Assembly: GCF_000002415.2 (NCBI RefSeq) | Contig: NC_009918.1 | Location: 1,967,769 to 2,031,768, forward strand | DNA length: 64,000 nt | Reading direction: 5' to 3' | Source of the DNA: Plasmodium vivax | Taxonomy: Eukaryota > Apicomplexa > Aconoidasida > Haemosporida > Plasmodiidae | Notes under the pieces: model-generated | The model's database searches: none | What the model saw: only the letters and a program-made list of their open reading frames with translations | What the model was told of the DNA's origin: nothing | Shown: positions 11,236 to 23,130 of the stretch, in pieces | Numbering within the stretch: the first letter of the stretch is position 1 | How the letters are laid out: each line of letters starts with the position of its first letter | Program-made: the position numbers and the translations under genes

Positions 11236-11800
11236 GTTGTGGAGGTGGTGGGAGTGCTAGGAGTGGTGAAACTGGGGCAAAATTCGCCATGAGGGAGATA
11301 AATATGCTACCCGTTCATGGCATTTAAGGGACTCTCAATTTTACGAAAAAAAACAGAAAAAGGGGCGACTACAAATGTTGACACATCAGGAGAGAGCGCA
11401 TATGAAAGGTGGACCATTCAGCTGTTCTACTCCCCGTTGCGCTTTCCATTTTTTGATGCTTCTACAAAATGATGCTTGAAAGTAAAAAGTTGCGTCAAAA
11501 TTTTTATTTTTCAAAAAAAGAGAAATAAATAAATACAGCTAAAGTGTGGATGATTCAAAAGGTAAATCTTAATTAAAAAAAAAAAAAAAATTGACAGCGC
11601 CTTTGCGGCTTCAAAACGAATGTTTTAAAAAAAAGGTAATTTCTTAAAAAGGGACTTAAAAAAGGGGAACAAAAAAAAAAAGAAAAAAAAGGGAAGGCCT
11701 AACAAAGGTGCATACATGCATATATACAATACACGCTACATGCACACATGCATTCGTATACTCCCGAATGCCTACTACTACGTATGTTTAAGAGAGCGTT
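11236..11800. other. Short intergenic region with poly(A) runs
   Basis: It separates the 5' end of the helical-repeat gene from the stop of the large lysine-rich gene. It contains several A-rich runs (about 11575-11590, 11670-11690) and a ta/ca-rich patch near 11710-11760. No gene seen. Confidence 0.55.
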
Positions 11801-14800
11801 TCAAAAGAATTTGCAAAAGCCCTCCCTGATTTGATGCAGCTCGTTTAGTGTTTTTAGCCAGAATTTTATTAGCTGAAAAGGGGGGCAAAAGAAAAAAAAA
11901 AAAGGGGGGAATCCATATTTACACGTCGGCAAAAGTGGGGGGATGTACGCTCAGAAAAGGTGTTCCTCTAGTTAGCATGAACGGAGAAGTACACACACGC
12001 GACAAATTTGTGCAAAAAAATAGCAAAAAAAAACAAATCTTTGTGCGCTCGCAAAATGGAGGAACCACCTAACGTGGCGCATAAACAGGTTCGTCAACAG
12101 TAACGCATTGTCACACCATGTACATAAAATGAATGCAAAAAAGGGGGGCAAAAAATTAAAGAAGTATATCCAGCCTTACCTCATCATCCGAATGCGTCCT
12201 GGTCATGCTGTTCGTCGGTTTTAATAAAAATAAATTTCCATAAATGGACGAATTTTGATACAAAACAGTTCTTACGTTTTTGTAAATGCCTATTAATGTG
12301 CTTAGGTCCTTGTTTATTTCATCTGCGGGGGGGGGAAAAAAATAAAAATAAAAAATAAATGCAGCTATTTCATTTATTACTTGAAATTTTCCCCTTTATG
12401 TGGAGGAACACACGAGGGTCCACCTCCGATGTAACATCATCAACCACATCGGCATCACGCAGGGTTGCAATGTTGGCAGAAGATGGGGGACACTTCTCAA
12501 CACACAAATTAGCGCTCACATAAGTGCGACCACCGCAACGACGTGGTATTCCACGCCGAAATCTCATTATGCAAAAAAAAAAAATTACTTAAGTTGGAGA
12601 TGGTGTCATAATTATAAAAAAAGAAATTGTAAATATCAAAGCTGCTAATTTTTTTATTCGAAATGTTATTAAAAGAAACGCGGAGCGTTTTGTTGTAGTT
12701 CCAATTGTATATACCCCATAGGTAAAAATTAACAAATTTGGTGGTACATTTTATTACATTTTCCGTTTTTCCACAGGTTTTATCATCCGTGTTTTTCATT
12801 TTTGAGATTTTTTTCAACCTAGATCTGGACCTTTTTGGTTTCACATATGTGTCACTGAGAAGGTCACTTTTTTTTTTGCGAGTTCGTCTTCTTCTCCTCC
12901 TCCTTCTTTTCACTTCTGTCTTGGTTTGTTCTATTAATTTTTTTTTTCGTCCTCGTTTTTTTTTTTTTTTCCTTTTCCTTTTCTTGGTTATCAACGTTTT
13001 CTTTATTAGTTTGAATCTCTGATCTATTTTTTTTTCCGTTTTTGTTTTTGCTTTGGTTTTTTTTTCCGTTTTTATTTTTGCTTTGGTTTTTTTTTCCGTT
13101 TTTTTTTCCGCCTTCTTTTCCATTTTCGTTTTCATTTTCGTTTTCCCTTTCATTTTCGTTTTTCTTTTCCTTTTATTTATTTTTAAATAGTAATAATTCG
13201 CGTACGAGTACCCTATCAGGGGGGTTAGAATGAAGTCGTTATCAGGATATTTTTTCTTTTTCACATTTTTGCACTTTGGATTTAATACTTTCACAATTAC
13301 GTTTTTGCACAGTTTGCTCACGTATATATGCATGACGTAAACGTATAGTAGAATGTTTATGTCCTCTTTGCAAAATTTGTACAGCGTTTCAATTTTTTTA
13401 ATTTTTTCATCGTCTAGGAATTTTTTTATGTGCTCCGCGAGTTTGTTCTTACAGTAGTTGTTGCAGTAGGCCTGCGTGGTGCTATACACTCTGGGCGTGT
13501 CATTTTTGTTTGAGAGGTCTATGTGCACTGTTAAATTATAATGATCGTTTTCTTCCGGTTCCTTTTTCACGAGCTTGTTCGTGTTGCTCACCTTTCTGAG
13601 GTGCGCGTTCGATCGGTTATCCACATGGTTTGCCTCACCAATTATGGTTCCGTTTACCGGATCGTTTGCATCACTAATTATGGTTCTGTTTATCGGATCG
13701 TTTGGGAAACTCATAATTGCTCCGCTCATCTGACCGTTTGGGAAGTTCATAAGTGTGCCGCTCATCGGCTCGTTTGGGAAGCTCATAAGTGTGCCGCTCA
13801 TCGGCTCGTTTGGGAAGCTCATAAGTGTGCCGCTCATCGGCTGGTTCGCGTAGCTCATAAGTGTGCCGCTCATCGGCTGGTTCGCGTAGCTCATAAGTGT
13901 GCCGCTCATAGACTGGTTCACTTCGCTCGCTCCTGCTCCGATCGCCTGTTCCATCTTTTCGTCGTACTTTGGGCTATCCGTGAATTCGTTCCTGTCGCAT
14001 GCATTCTCGCCGTTTAATGCTTCCTTCTTTTCGTAGGAATTTTGGCTAGTCGTTGACTCATTCTGGTCGCTACCATTATAGCCATTCGCTGTTTCCTTCT
14101 TTTCATAGGAATTTTGGCTAGTCGTCGATTCGTTCTGATCGCTTCTACTGTCACCCGTGAGTGAATCCCTTTTATCGCCCAGAATGCCATTTTTATAATT
14201 TGTAGGTTTTTCATCGTTATCCTCATTAAGGTCTCCAAAATTTTCTTTTTTAAAAATTTCTTCCTCATTTTTAATGTCCATTTGGGCCATTTTTTGATAT
14301 AAGGGTTCCACTTGGCCTTCTAGCTGTTTAGGGTTATCCTTCACAACTGCTTCTTCAACAAATGCACTAGGGGTGTTACCACCATTGTCATTTAGCTGTT
14401 CCGTATGGTCATTTATGGTCACTCCATTTTCATCTACATTTTCTTGTTGACAGCTGACATGTTTGTGTATCTCGTTTGCGCTTCCTTCACCCACGGAGGG
14501 GGGATCCAGCACGCTGTGTTCATCTGCTTCTTTACCATTTGCAATTAATTTACTAATAAGTGTATTATCTGGGTCTACCACTTGGTCATATGCCTCCCCT
14601 GTGACTTCATTCACATTCGCACATCCTTGGTTGGCCTTTTCGTTGGGAGCCTTTTCACCTGGATCTTCTTTTCTGAGGATTACGCCTTCCTCCTCATTCG
14701 CCTTGGCTACTACGTTTATGCTCTGCTCGTTCTCATTCGTGTTCGTTATAACTGTTGTCTCCTTTTTATCGTCCTTCATGTGGTTATTTTCCTGCGCAGT

Positions 14801-17485
14801 TTCGCTTCCAACCGTTTGGGGTGGAGTTCCCTTTTTACCCTCTTCATCATCCGGCTTCAATTTCTGCTTGCTGTTCTCCGAAAGTTTAAAAAAATGAGCG
14901 AATTTGGTAAGATACGTGTTTGTTCTTTCCTTGTTCAGGTTGAAGAGGGACCTTTTTGTGAATGAATCCTGTGTCACTTTGGTGGGGTCATCACCACCCA
15001 GTTCGTTTGGCGCTTTGGAGAGGGGGTTCGTTTCTGCTTCGTTGTTCTGCGCTTTGGTTTCGTTTTCGCGGGGCGCCTCCTCCTTTTTGCGGTGCATTTC
15101 TTCTTCCTTTTCGTGGTGCATTTCTTCTTCCTTTTCGTGGGGCACCTCCTCCTCCATTTCCTTTTTCATTTTGACTTCTTCCACCTTTCGCCCCCCCTTA
15201 ACTTCTTTCGCCTCTTCCCCGTTTCTCTCCTCTTGAATTGGTACTACTTTCTTCTTTCTCCCCCTGCGTTTTTTTTCGGTCACTTCTGGTTGTACCACCT
15301 CCTTTTTTCGCTTCTTAATTTTTAAGCCTCTACCAACCTTACCATCTAGGGATTCTTCTTGCCCCTTTTTCCTTTTCCTAACTCTCCTTCGCGTTCTTTC
15401 CTTGGTGACACTAGCCTTCAACGGTTTGTCTGCGACCCGTTCTTTTCTCTTTCTCTTGCCTAGCTTCACTTGTAGTGTACGCTTTTTTCGCGTTTTTCTC
15501 TTTTTCGTTATGTCCCCCTTTGGGGCACGCACCCGGACTTTCACGGGCGCATTCTCTGTGGCCGCCCCCTTTCGTAACAAGCTGTGAACCGCATTAGGGT
15601 TAGGGTTATACATATAGTCGTAAATTTTCCTCAAACTTTTGTACTTGGCGAAAGATATGCTTTCTATTTGTTTCTTTTTTGAGTTGTCAACAATTTTGAT
15701 GATTTCCAAAAGTTGAAAAATGTCCATATCGATGTTTAGGCAGGAGAAGTAGAAAGAATCGTTGAACCAGAAGAAGGAGGGGACTATTAAGAAGTAGGAG
15801 AGAATGCTATTTTTACCTTTGCAAATGCTTTTAATGCATCCTCTGTATGCAACCCCTTGTGGGGACTTAAACTTGGCTAGTAGATTTCCTTTCAATTCGT
15901 ATTGATACGTTTCTCCTTCTATTACTTTTCTTTTCCTTGCATACTTTTGGAGGCTGATTTTGGTTTTTTTGCGCCTTTTTCGGGAGCCTTCTAGTTCGTC
16001 GCTTTCAAGGGGAGAATCAGTCGGTTGCTTCGTCCCGTAGTCAATGAGATACTTCGCCGCGTACTTGGGGGGTTGCTTCTTCCCGAAGTTAAGGGGTTGC
16101 TTGGTTCCGAAGTCAAAGGGTTGCTTCGTACCAAAATCAAAGGGTTGCTTCGTACCAAAGTCAAAGGGCTGCTTCGTGCCGAAGTCAAAGAGCCCCTTCG
16201 TGCCAATGTCAATGGGCTGCTTGGTCCCCAAGTCGGCTGGCTGCTCCATCCCCCAATCGACGGGGCACTTGCCGAAATGGTCTACATTACTTGCGTGGGG
16301 CATATCGTTCTGCTGGCCATCCACATGACCCCCCTGATGGGATGTGCTTATCCCGTTGTCGTAGTCGCTTCCCACTTTGCCGCTCCCGCAACTTCCTCTG
16401 TGGGAACCCAACAAATGTGATATTTCCCCCTGTGTGGTGGCATTTGCTTCATCCAGATGGCCATCAACCTTGTTCGAGTGGAGCATCTTCCGTTTGCTAT
16501 CCTCTTCTTTCTCCTTTTTGTTCCTAGACAGAATTTCATTAAAGTCATCATTAGTTATGAGGACATTATTCTGCAATATAATTCGGACGTCTAATTTTTT
16601 AATAAAATTTAGGACAAGGTGATCTACATGGAGATCTTTTTCGCTTTTATAAATTTTCATCAAATTATTTATCATAACATTTTGTAAATTTACATTATTC
16701 GCATAGAGCTTTTTAACTTCCAATAATTTCACGGCGAGAACGAAGCTGACTTGATTCTGTATGTTTTTGCAGAAGAGCGTTTTTATAACTTCCCACTTCT
16801 TATGCGTAAATAGTTTGTAATGTTTGAAGGCTTTTTTGTACTGTAAAATGTATTTATAATTTTCTAACGATTGGACTATGTAGAATAATTTACTGGCTTT
16901 TCTTTTTTCATCATTTTTACGCATTACGCAGTTGCTTATGCTGTTACTGTGTATAAGGGCCGTATCCTTTGTGTGCGTTTTTTTTCTCCTGCGTCTTTTT
17001 TTCATTTCGCACTTGAACTCAGGGTTGTTGGCGCTGTTGTTATTGTTTCCCGTTTTTGTGTTGGCGTGCATTTCTTTTTCTTCATTTTTTTCCTTCACAT
17101 TGGTATGTTTATAGTCCTGTTTTTGCTCCTTTTCGTAAAGCTTACAATTGCTTTTTTCGCTTGCATTGGAGTTAGAAGCTTGGTAGGGGGTGCTGGCTCC
17201 ATTTTCGCTTCCCAAATTTGCAATGTAACTTTGAAGATACTTTCCATCATTTATATTGTTCAATATTTTGGTGTAATTGGCCAGGGTTACATTATGATCG
17301 GAGACTAAAAGGATATCATTAATTTTGAGTTCTGTGTAAAAGTTGACTACTCTCCCAATTCCTATTTTGTTTTTCTCCTTGTGCTTGAAGAATACTACGT
17401 CATTATGTTCGAAGGCGGTTAATTTATTCTTTTCTTCACGTTGAGTGTGTTCATTTTGATTTTCATTTCTTTTGACGCTTTCCAT
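11801..17485 (-). CDS. Very large lysine-rich, probably nuclear protein with AT-hook-like motifs and tandem repeats
   Basis: Three-exon model, coding order: 12589-17485, 12180-12322, 11801-11872 (5112 nt, 1703 aa); donors and acceptors are in phase. The start ATG is at 17483-17485. Residues about 27-75 (NDVVFFKHKEKNKIGIGRVVNFY) have the look of a BAH/Tudor-type beta domain, which is uncertain. Two basic clusters with the core RGRKKK (near residues 742 and 1511) resemble AT-hooks, and long Lys/Thr/Glu tracts occur at about 1440-1485. Three tandem peptide blocks are visible. An octapeptide FDFGTKQP-type block covers about residues 419-490. A 24-residue block containing DQNESTTSQNSYEKKE covers about 1110-1180. 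A 12-residue NQPMSGTLMSYA-type block covers about 1184-1280. The region around 1300-1380, the final part of exon 1 and the two small exons are less biased and may fold. I do not recognise the family; a chromatin role is inferred only from composition. Confidence 0.8.
13640..13935. repeat. 36-bp coding minisatellite (12-residue repeat)
   Basis: About eight units of 36 bp in the large minus-strand gene, on the plus strand containing ctcataagtgtgccgctcat. The encoded unit is NQPMSGTLMSYA with Y/F, A/P and Q/E alternatives. The central units are nearly identical at DNA level and the two edges are diverged, the usual pattern for unequal crossover or slippage. Confidence 0.85.
13950..14155. repeat. 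72-bp coding repeat (24-residue unit)
   Basis: Two near-identical 72-bp units and a third diverged one in the large minus-strand gene, each encoding a DQNESTTSQNSYEKKE core followed by an N/G-rich spacer. They lie directly before the 12-residue repeat block. Confidence 0.75.
16020..16230. repeat. 24-bp coding minisatellite (octapeptide FDFGTKQP)
   Basis: Around eight to nine units of 24 bp inside the large minus-strand gene (plus-strand motif gggttgcttcgtaccaaa). Central units encode FDFGTKQP and flanking ones degenerate to IDIGTKG, LNFGKKQP and IDYGTKQP. It is a separate array from the 36-bp one in the same protein. Confidence 0.85.
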
Positions 17486-19703
17486 TTAGTTAAGGGTAGT
17501 AAATGTTCTTTCCTTTTTCTCGAATAAAACCAACACACTAGGAAGTGGCATACGGGGGGGTGGTGAAGCCGTTCAGATGGACTTACTGAAGATGCGCTAA
17601 TTGTATTCATTTGATAGTTCTTATTTGCAGCAAGGGGTGAATACAATGGGGTGTTTCATTTTAAAAAAAAAAAAAGAAGAGGCGGAGGAGGAAGAGGAAG
17701 GCGAAGAAGAAGGAGGAGAAACGGGCGACGAAGAGGGCGCAGAAGAAGGCGGTACACAAATGGGAGAAAACACGGGGGGAATTGTTTTATCTTTAAAGTA
17801 TGACGGTTGGGAAATTAAAAAAAAAAGGTTAAAGCGGTCGGCGGGTAAGCGGCGGGCGGTGAACGGGTGACAGAATTGAAAGACTGGGAAAGGCGGAACA
17901 ATGTACGTTTTACGCGAAATGTACAAATGTACGTTTTTATTTTTTATTTTTTTTTACATACACTGTATGCATATTTCTGTGTAAATATGCGCGATTTGAC
18001 AGGGCGGTGGAAGGCAAAAAGGGGGGTGAACATGTGTTAGCAGTACACACTGCAAATAATCTTTTTGCAAATTTTCAGACAAAAAAAGAAAGAAAAAGTT
18101 GACACGTGCATCTTAAAACGTGATTGTACTTTAGGGGTACCTGCGGCGGCCAAAGTGATAAATTCACATGGCGCGAAATGGAAGGTTACCGGGAGTACAC
18201 GTAAATACACATGCGCATATGTACACATATATGTAATACACATTTGTGTATATATGTATGTATATATGGGTATACACAAATGCGTACAGTACACTACGTA
18301 TGTTTTCACTTGCGTGTACGAATATACGTGTGCATACGTTATACGCAGGCCGGCGCGCATACACATACGCATATGCATACATGCAATTGCGTCATCAAGA
18401 GAGAAAAATGAAAAGAAGGATAAACGATATGCTTTATTTCATTACTACAAAAAAAAAAAAAAAAAAAAAAAAAGTGATTATGCTATTTTAGCCATTTTAA
18501 AATGTTGACACAAATGCGGAAGGAGTGAATTACGCTAAATGGGGTTCACATTTTTTTTTTTTTTGCAACATTTACCATATGCGCGATAGGTTGTTCGTAC
18601 TATCCCATTTTGTAAAAACCAAGTAGAGTGTACACAATGTGAGGAGTTCTGCACAGTTATGTCACGCATGACGTGAGGCGGCCGCTTGGAACAACGAACC
18701 AACAGAACGAAGAGAAATTCTTCTAGGTGTTGGTGGAGCTACGAGCGAGATGCGATATGGGCACGTGCACGTTCACGTACGGCAACGTGCGTACGCATAA
18801 GTCGTTTTTGCGCAGCCGTAGGTGGCCAACTAAGGAAACACGAAGCAGGGTAATTTGCAAAAACAAAAAAAAGCAGCTGAAAAGGGTACAAAGTGGCGCA
18901 GAATGGCCTAAAATGGGACGAAGTAGCACAGGATGGCGTAGAATGGCATAAAACGACGCAAAATGACGCAAAATGACGCAAAATGACGCAAAATGACGCA
19001 AGCAGCATCAAAAGAGCGACAAAGTAGGGCGGAATAACGGCAACTTAGCTAAAGCGCGCGGGAAGGGATAAGTATGCCAAACAGAAAAAAAAAAAACTTC
19101 GCAGCATCCCACAAATGGTAAAAAAAAAAAAAGTTTTCGTTAAAAAACCAAAGCTGCTGTTTTAAAAATTTTCATTTTTCCCATTTCGCGAAAGCGTATT
19201 TGGAAAAATCTCTGCGAAGCTGCTTGTGTACTTCAAAAAAAGCTACGAAAAAAGTACAATTGGGAAAGAGCATACCGCAATTAAATTATGTAGCAATTAA
19301 AAAAAAAAAAGGAAACGAAACGAAGGGAAGCGGCGCGACGCGACGCGAAACGGGTTAACTGCCACAATCCATTTTGCCTAATGCGTGGCTTATTCAACCC
19401 ACTTTCGGCTTGGTGAATTAATTTTAATTTAGCTAATTCGCCAGTTTGCTAATAAACTTATGCACTGTTTATTCTTTTCCCTTTTTTTTTAATTTTGCCC
19501 TTTTGCAAAAATGTATGCAACATGTATAGCTACTTGAGGAAACGTAGAAATTAAAAAAACATAACCCAAAAAAGGTTACGCGCGTCCGCAGTTTTACCCA
19601 TTTGCCGAAGAGAAATGTATGCCCGGGGCGCTCCCAAGGCACAAAAGAGAGAGAGAAAAAAAAAGGGCGCTAACTGAATGAGCATAGTCAATACGTACTC
19701 AGA
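17486..19703. other. Divergent promoter region between the large lysine-rich gene and SR140
   Basis: Long bidirectional upstream region. It holds an A/G-rich stretch at 17660-17760, alternating purine-pyrimidine tracts (ta/ca/cg) at about 18195-18385, poly(A) of about 24 at 18450-18473, poly(T) near 18551-18564, a 10-bp periodic array at 18891-19000 (own entry) and several A runs at 19085-19310. Short ORFs here are explained by these biased stretches. No gene supported. Confidence 0.6.
18891..19000. repeat. 10-bp tandem array in a divergent promoter
   Basis: Eleven consecutive 10-bp registers can be read. The last four are identical (aaatgacgca), the one before is aaacgacgca, and earlier ones are diverged (gaatggcata, ggatggcgta, aagtagcaca, aaatgggacg, gaatggccta, aagtggcgca). 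The array lies about 700 bp upstream of the SR140 start and 1.4 kb upstream of the large lysine-rich gene. Confidence 0.8.
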
Positions 19704-22700
19704 ATGTATGCCCAACTGAACAGAAACAAAAAGAAGAAAAAAGATATCGACGATGAAAAGTTAAATGTAGGGACGGAGGGAAGTTGCATAAAATTCTCCC
19801 GCTAAAAGACGCAATCGAGCAGCGTGACAGGGCACGAATACCACATAACTGTGTGTACGCTTGCGCTTATGTACACGCATATACCCGCATGAGTGCTCGC
19901 GTGTGTAGGGGAAGACCGCGTCACCCATCTACCGCAGACGCCCCCACATTCCCAAGCCGCGCGGCTTCACACCCATTTCGACGCTGCTTATGCAACGCCT
20001 CCCCCCTTTTGCGCAGGAGCAGGAAGCTGCGAAAATTTACGCAGAGTTCGTCCGGTCGTTCGAGGGAAGCGCCCTGGAAAAAGGGAACAAATTCGTAAAA
20101 AGTAATGAAAAAAAAAAAGAAAAAGTTAGCTTCATGTAATACAGCTTAATTTAGCGAACTAAACTGCTGCACAACTGGGGTGACCGCGTAATTACGTGCG
20201 CATGAACCGCCGCTTTTACATAACAGCCGCTTTTCCCTTCTCCCCATTTGAATAGGTGGAAAAGTGTTGAACCCCTCCAGCACTCAGTTTGTGCCAGCTG
20301 AAGATGAAAGCAGGAAAAAGTCCAAGAGCAAATTCAGCAGGGTAAAAACGGAAAAACCATTTGAGTGTGCATGTTGTGAAAATTTGAATATTCCCGGAAA
20401 GTGAATTTTCAATGAAAAAAAAAACCGTTGTGTGTGATAGCATACGTTTGTTGAGCAAAGGCAGGTTGCTACACTGTGAACCCTTTACATTTCACGCGGC
20501 GTGGCCATTCCCACTGATTTCAGGGCGACTACTCGTATGAAGAAAAAAAGAAGAAGGAAGAAAAAACAGACAACAACAAAAGTGGTACAGGGAAAGTAAA
20601 GGAAATTGATAGTTTTTTAGAAGGTTACACATTTTTCATATAATTAAAAAAAGAAATATTTTAAGAAAATAATGTGCAAAAAGTTTTACATTTTGTATTT
20701 TATTTTTTCGTATAAATAGTAACAAATTTTTTTTTTTTTTACCTTTTTAAAAAATGTATTTATTTTATTTATCATTAAAGAAATTAAGTTAAAGCAGAAA
20801 ATTTTGGATGAGAGGAAAATTTTAAAAGAAAAAGCCCAGCTAGCCAAATCTGAAGAGGAGAAACTTAAAATTAAGAGAAAGCTAATAGAGATCGAAAAAA
20901 ATGAAACGCTCTTTTCGTACGCCCCGAAAAAGGACCGAGTGGCCAACTTGTACCTGGGAAATTTATCTGCGGAGGTAGGAGAAGCGTTTATGTGGAGTAA
21001 TCCCGTGGATCGCCACCGCATATTGCGCGTGTGTCTAGATGAGGGGCGTTCAAACTACGCAAGTGCATAGGGATAGCCGTGATGGAAAATACTCCATATG
21101 AATGCGCAAAATGGAGAGATTATCTTAACATAATATGTTTCCCATTTTATATGTATCCTTCTCCCCGTTCGTAGGTCACCGAGGAGTACCTATGCCAACG
21201 GTTTGGGAAATTCGGAAAAGTAAACAGCGTGAAAATTATGTACCCACGAACAGATGAAGATAAAAAGAAGGCTCGAATTAGCGGGTTCGTTTGTTTTGAA
21301 AATAGAGATGATGCAGAAAATGCCAGGGATGCCTTGGACGGCGTAGAAATGTTCGGAAATATTGTGAAGGTGGGTTGGAGTAAAGCCATACCCAAAAATT
21401 TAAACACAAACAAGTTTGAGCATAACCAGTTTCACTATGAAAAAAGTAACTTGTATCATTCTGGCTCGAATAAAAAAATAGAGATTTTACTACCAGAGGA
21501 TAGGAAGACCAAGAGAATAATTGATTTGTTAGCCAAGTACGTTACCGAGGAAGGGTACACATTTGAAGAAGCTATAAAAAGGAATGAGAAGGACAATCCG
21601 GTGTTTACCTTTCTCTTTAACACTTCGGATTTGTTTTACTACTACAAGTGGAGAGTCTTTTCTTTCGCTCAAGGAGATAGTTACAAAAATTGGAGAGCGG
21701 ACCCGTTTCAGATGTTCGAAAATAGTTACGTGTATGTGCCACCCATCCAGAAGAACGCCAAAAAGGTCGCTCCAAAGAAGGAGAAAAGGTAATATTTTAT
21801 CGAGGGAGTTTCGCTCGCGGGTTGCAAAATGGTGTTTTAAGAAAGTGTGCGCGTGGGACGCGGTGACGAACGGAGGTGTTGACTCTTTTATCTGTTGCGG
21901 ACCGGAATGGGAACATTCATCTAACACCTTTGAAACGTTTCACTTATCGGTATGTTTGCCCATTTTTTCCCCCTTTTTTTCAACAGCCGAAATAAGAAGA
22001 ACAAAATAGACGAGAAAAAGAAGGAAAAGCTAATTAACATTATAAACAACTTGAATAGGAAGAGGTAGGGAAGGGCATTACTCCGTTTAGCGCACCTCGC
22101 GAAGGAGTGCCCCTTTAGTTTATCTCCCACGCGCAAGTGTATATATATATATATATATAGCTGTGCACATCCACTACACCGCTCGCTTCTTCTGCAGGGT
22201 GAGCATATGCCGCGCCATGATATTCTGCACACGGCACAGCGACTTCAGCGCGGACATTGTGAAGACCATTTCGAATTATTTGACCGATTTTAAGTACGAC
22301 ATGTTGAAAAAGGTACCAATGAGTGTTTGCAAAATTGTAGAGGCGTTTTTGCTCCGTTCATTTGGCTTTCTCGCGCACTGCCAACATATTAAGATGCGCG
22401 TTATCCCCGCCACACCGCATGCATATTAAGACGCGCGCCATTCCCTCCACTCCTTTTTTTTGTGCCCCCCCCCGTGCAGATAAACCTGGTCTACTTGCTG
22501 TCGGACATCCTGTACAACTGCAGCAACCAGTTTTACTCGTCCTGGTCCTACCGCAAGCACATCGAAGAAGAGCTCCCTCGGATATTTTTCCATTTTCGAA
22601 AAAATATCAAAAAGTGCGATAGCAAAATAAAGGCAAAAATGTTCACAGATTCTATTATGAACATTTTTGACATGTGGGATGTGTGGGCAATTTATAGCTC

Positions 22701-23130
22701 CATCTTTATGAACGGTTTGAAGTGTCTGCTAACAAATAAGAAGCTAAATTATGTAAAAAATGAAATTCACGAGTCGGGCTGTGAGACCGACTTGGATGGA
22801 ACAAAAATTGAATTTTTCGATGAAATAAAAAGGTATCCCTTAAATATGAGGAGAAATGCATATTTATATTTCCAAAAAGAGGAAACGCATTTAAATCGAT
22901 TATGTGAACAAAGGGGTTTGTATTTTGACGACAGTTTCAAAAGAAGGAAAAAAATTAAATATTTAATACTGTATGATGAATTTTGCAGTAACGTTAATAG
23001 TGCGCCAAACGAGATGGGAAATTTAAACGTGATGTTCCCCGGTGATGGCAAAAAGGTTCCTGCGTTTGTCAGCGATACGAGCGATGCTGCCTTCCACGCA
23101 GAGGAGAGGGGTTCCAATCATGTCTCTTGA
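19704..23130 (+). CDS. U2SURP: U2 snRNP-associated SURP-domain protein SR140 (U2SURP), nine exons
   Basis: Exons: 19704-19766, 20017-20101, 20256-20341, 20524-20623, 20781-20974, 21175-21788, 21987-22064, 22198-22312, 22480-23130 (1986 nt, 661 aa, all in phase). The domain order is that of SR140. An N-terminal YAEFVRSFEG...NKFVKSGG motif is followed by a DSFLEE helix and a charged coil. The RRM (about 165-250) has RNP2 as NLYLGNL, RNP1 as ISGFVCFEN, and the family signature VKIMYPRTDED. The SURP module spans about 280-335 (EGYTFEEAIKRNEKDNPVF and YYYKWRVFSFAQGDS). A CTD-interacting-like CID lies at about 405-540 (DAMVFC-like RAMIFC; LVYLLSDILYN; WDVWAIY). SR140 associates with U2 snRNP during early spliceosome assembly. 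The human RS-rich C-terminus is missing; the protein ends about 115 residues after the CID. An (AT)n tract lies in intron 7 (about 22139-22159). Confidence 0.93.

Noticed and set aside
15594..15608. Telomere-like ttagggttagggtta
   Set aside because: It is inside the coding exon of the large gene (encoding an NPNPN stretch), is the vertebrate-type unit rather than the Plasmodium GGGTTYA repeat, and is only about two units long.
13541..17308. Many antisense ORFs opposite the large lysine-rich gene (for example 13541-14017, 16025-16420)
   Set aside because: They are mirror translations of its tandem repeats and Lys-rich codons (Phe/Leu/Ser-rich), not independent genes.
17601..17870. Plus-strand 89-codon ORF with a Glu/Gly-rich run
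   Set aside because: The run is translated from a simple gaagaggag repeat in the divergent promoter; no domain and no matching exon neighbours.
18037..18508. Overlapping ORFs on both strands rich in Tyr, Thr, Ile and His
   Set aside because: All derive from tatgcatatgtac-type alternating sequence, which is open in several frames by chance.
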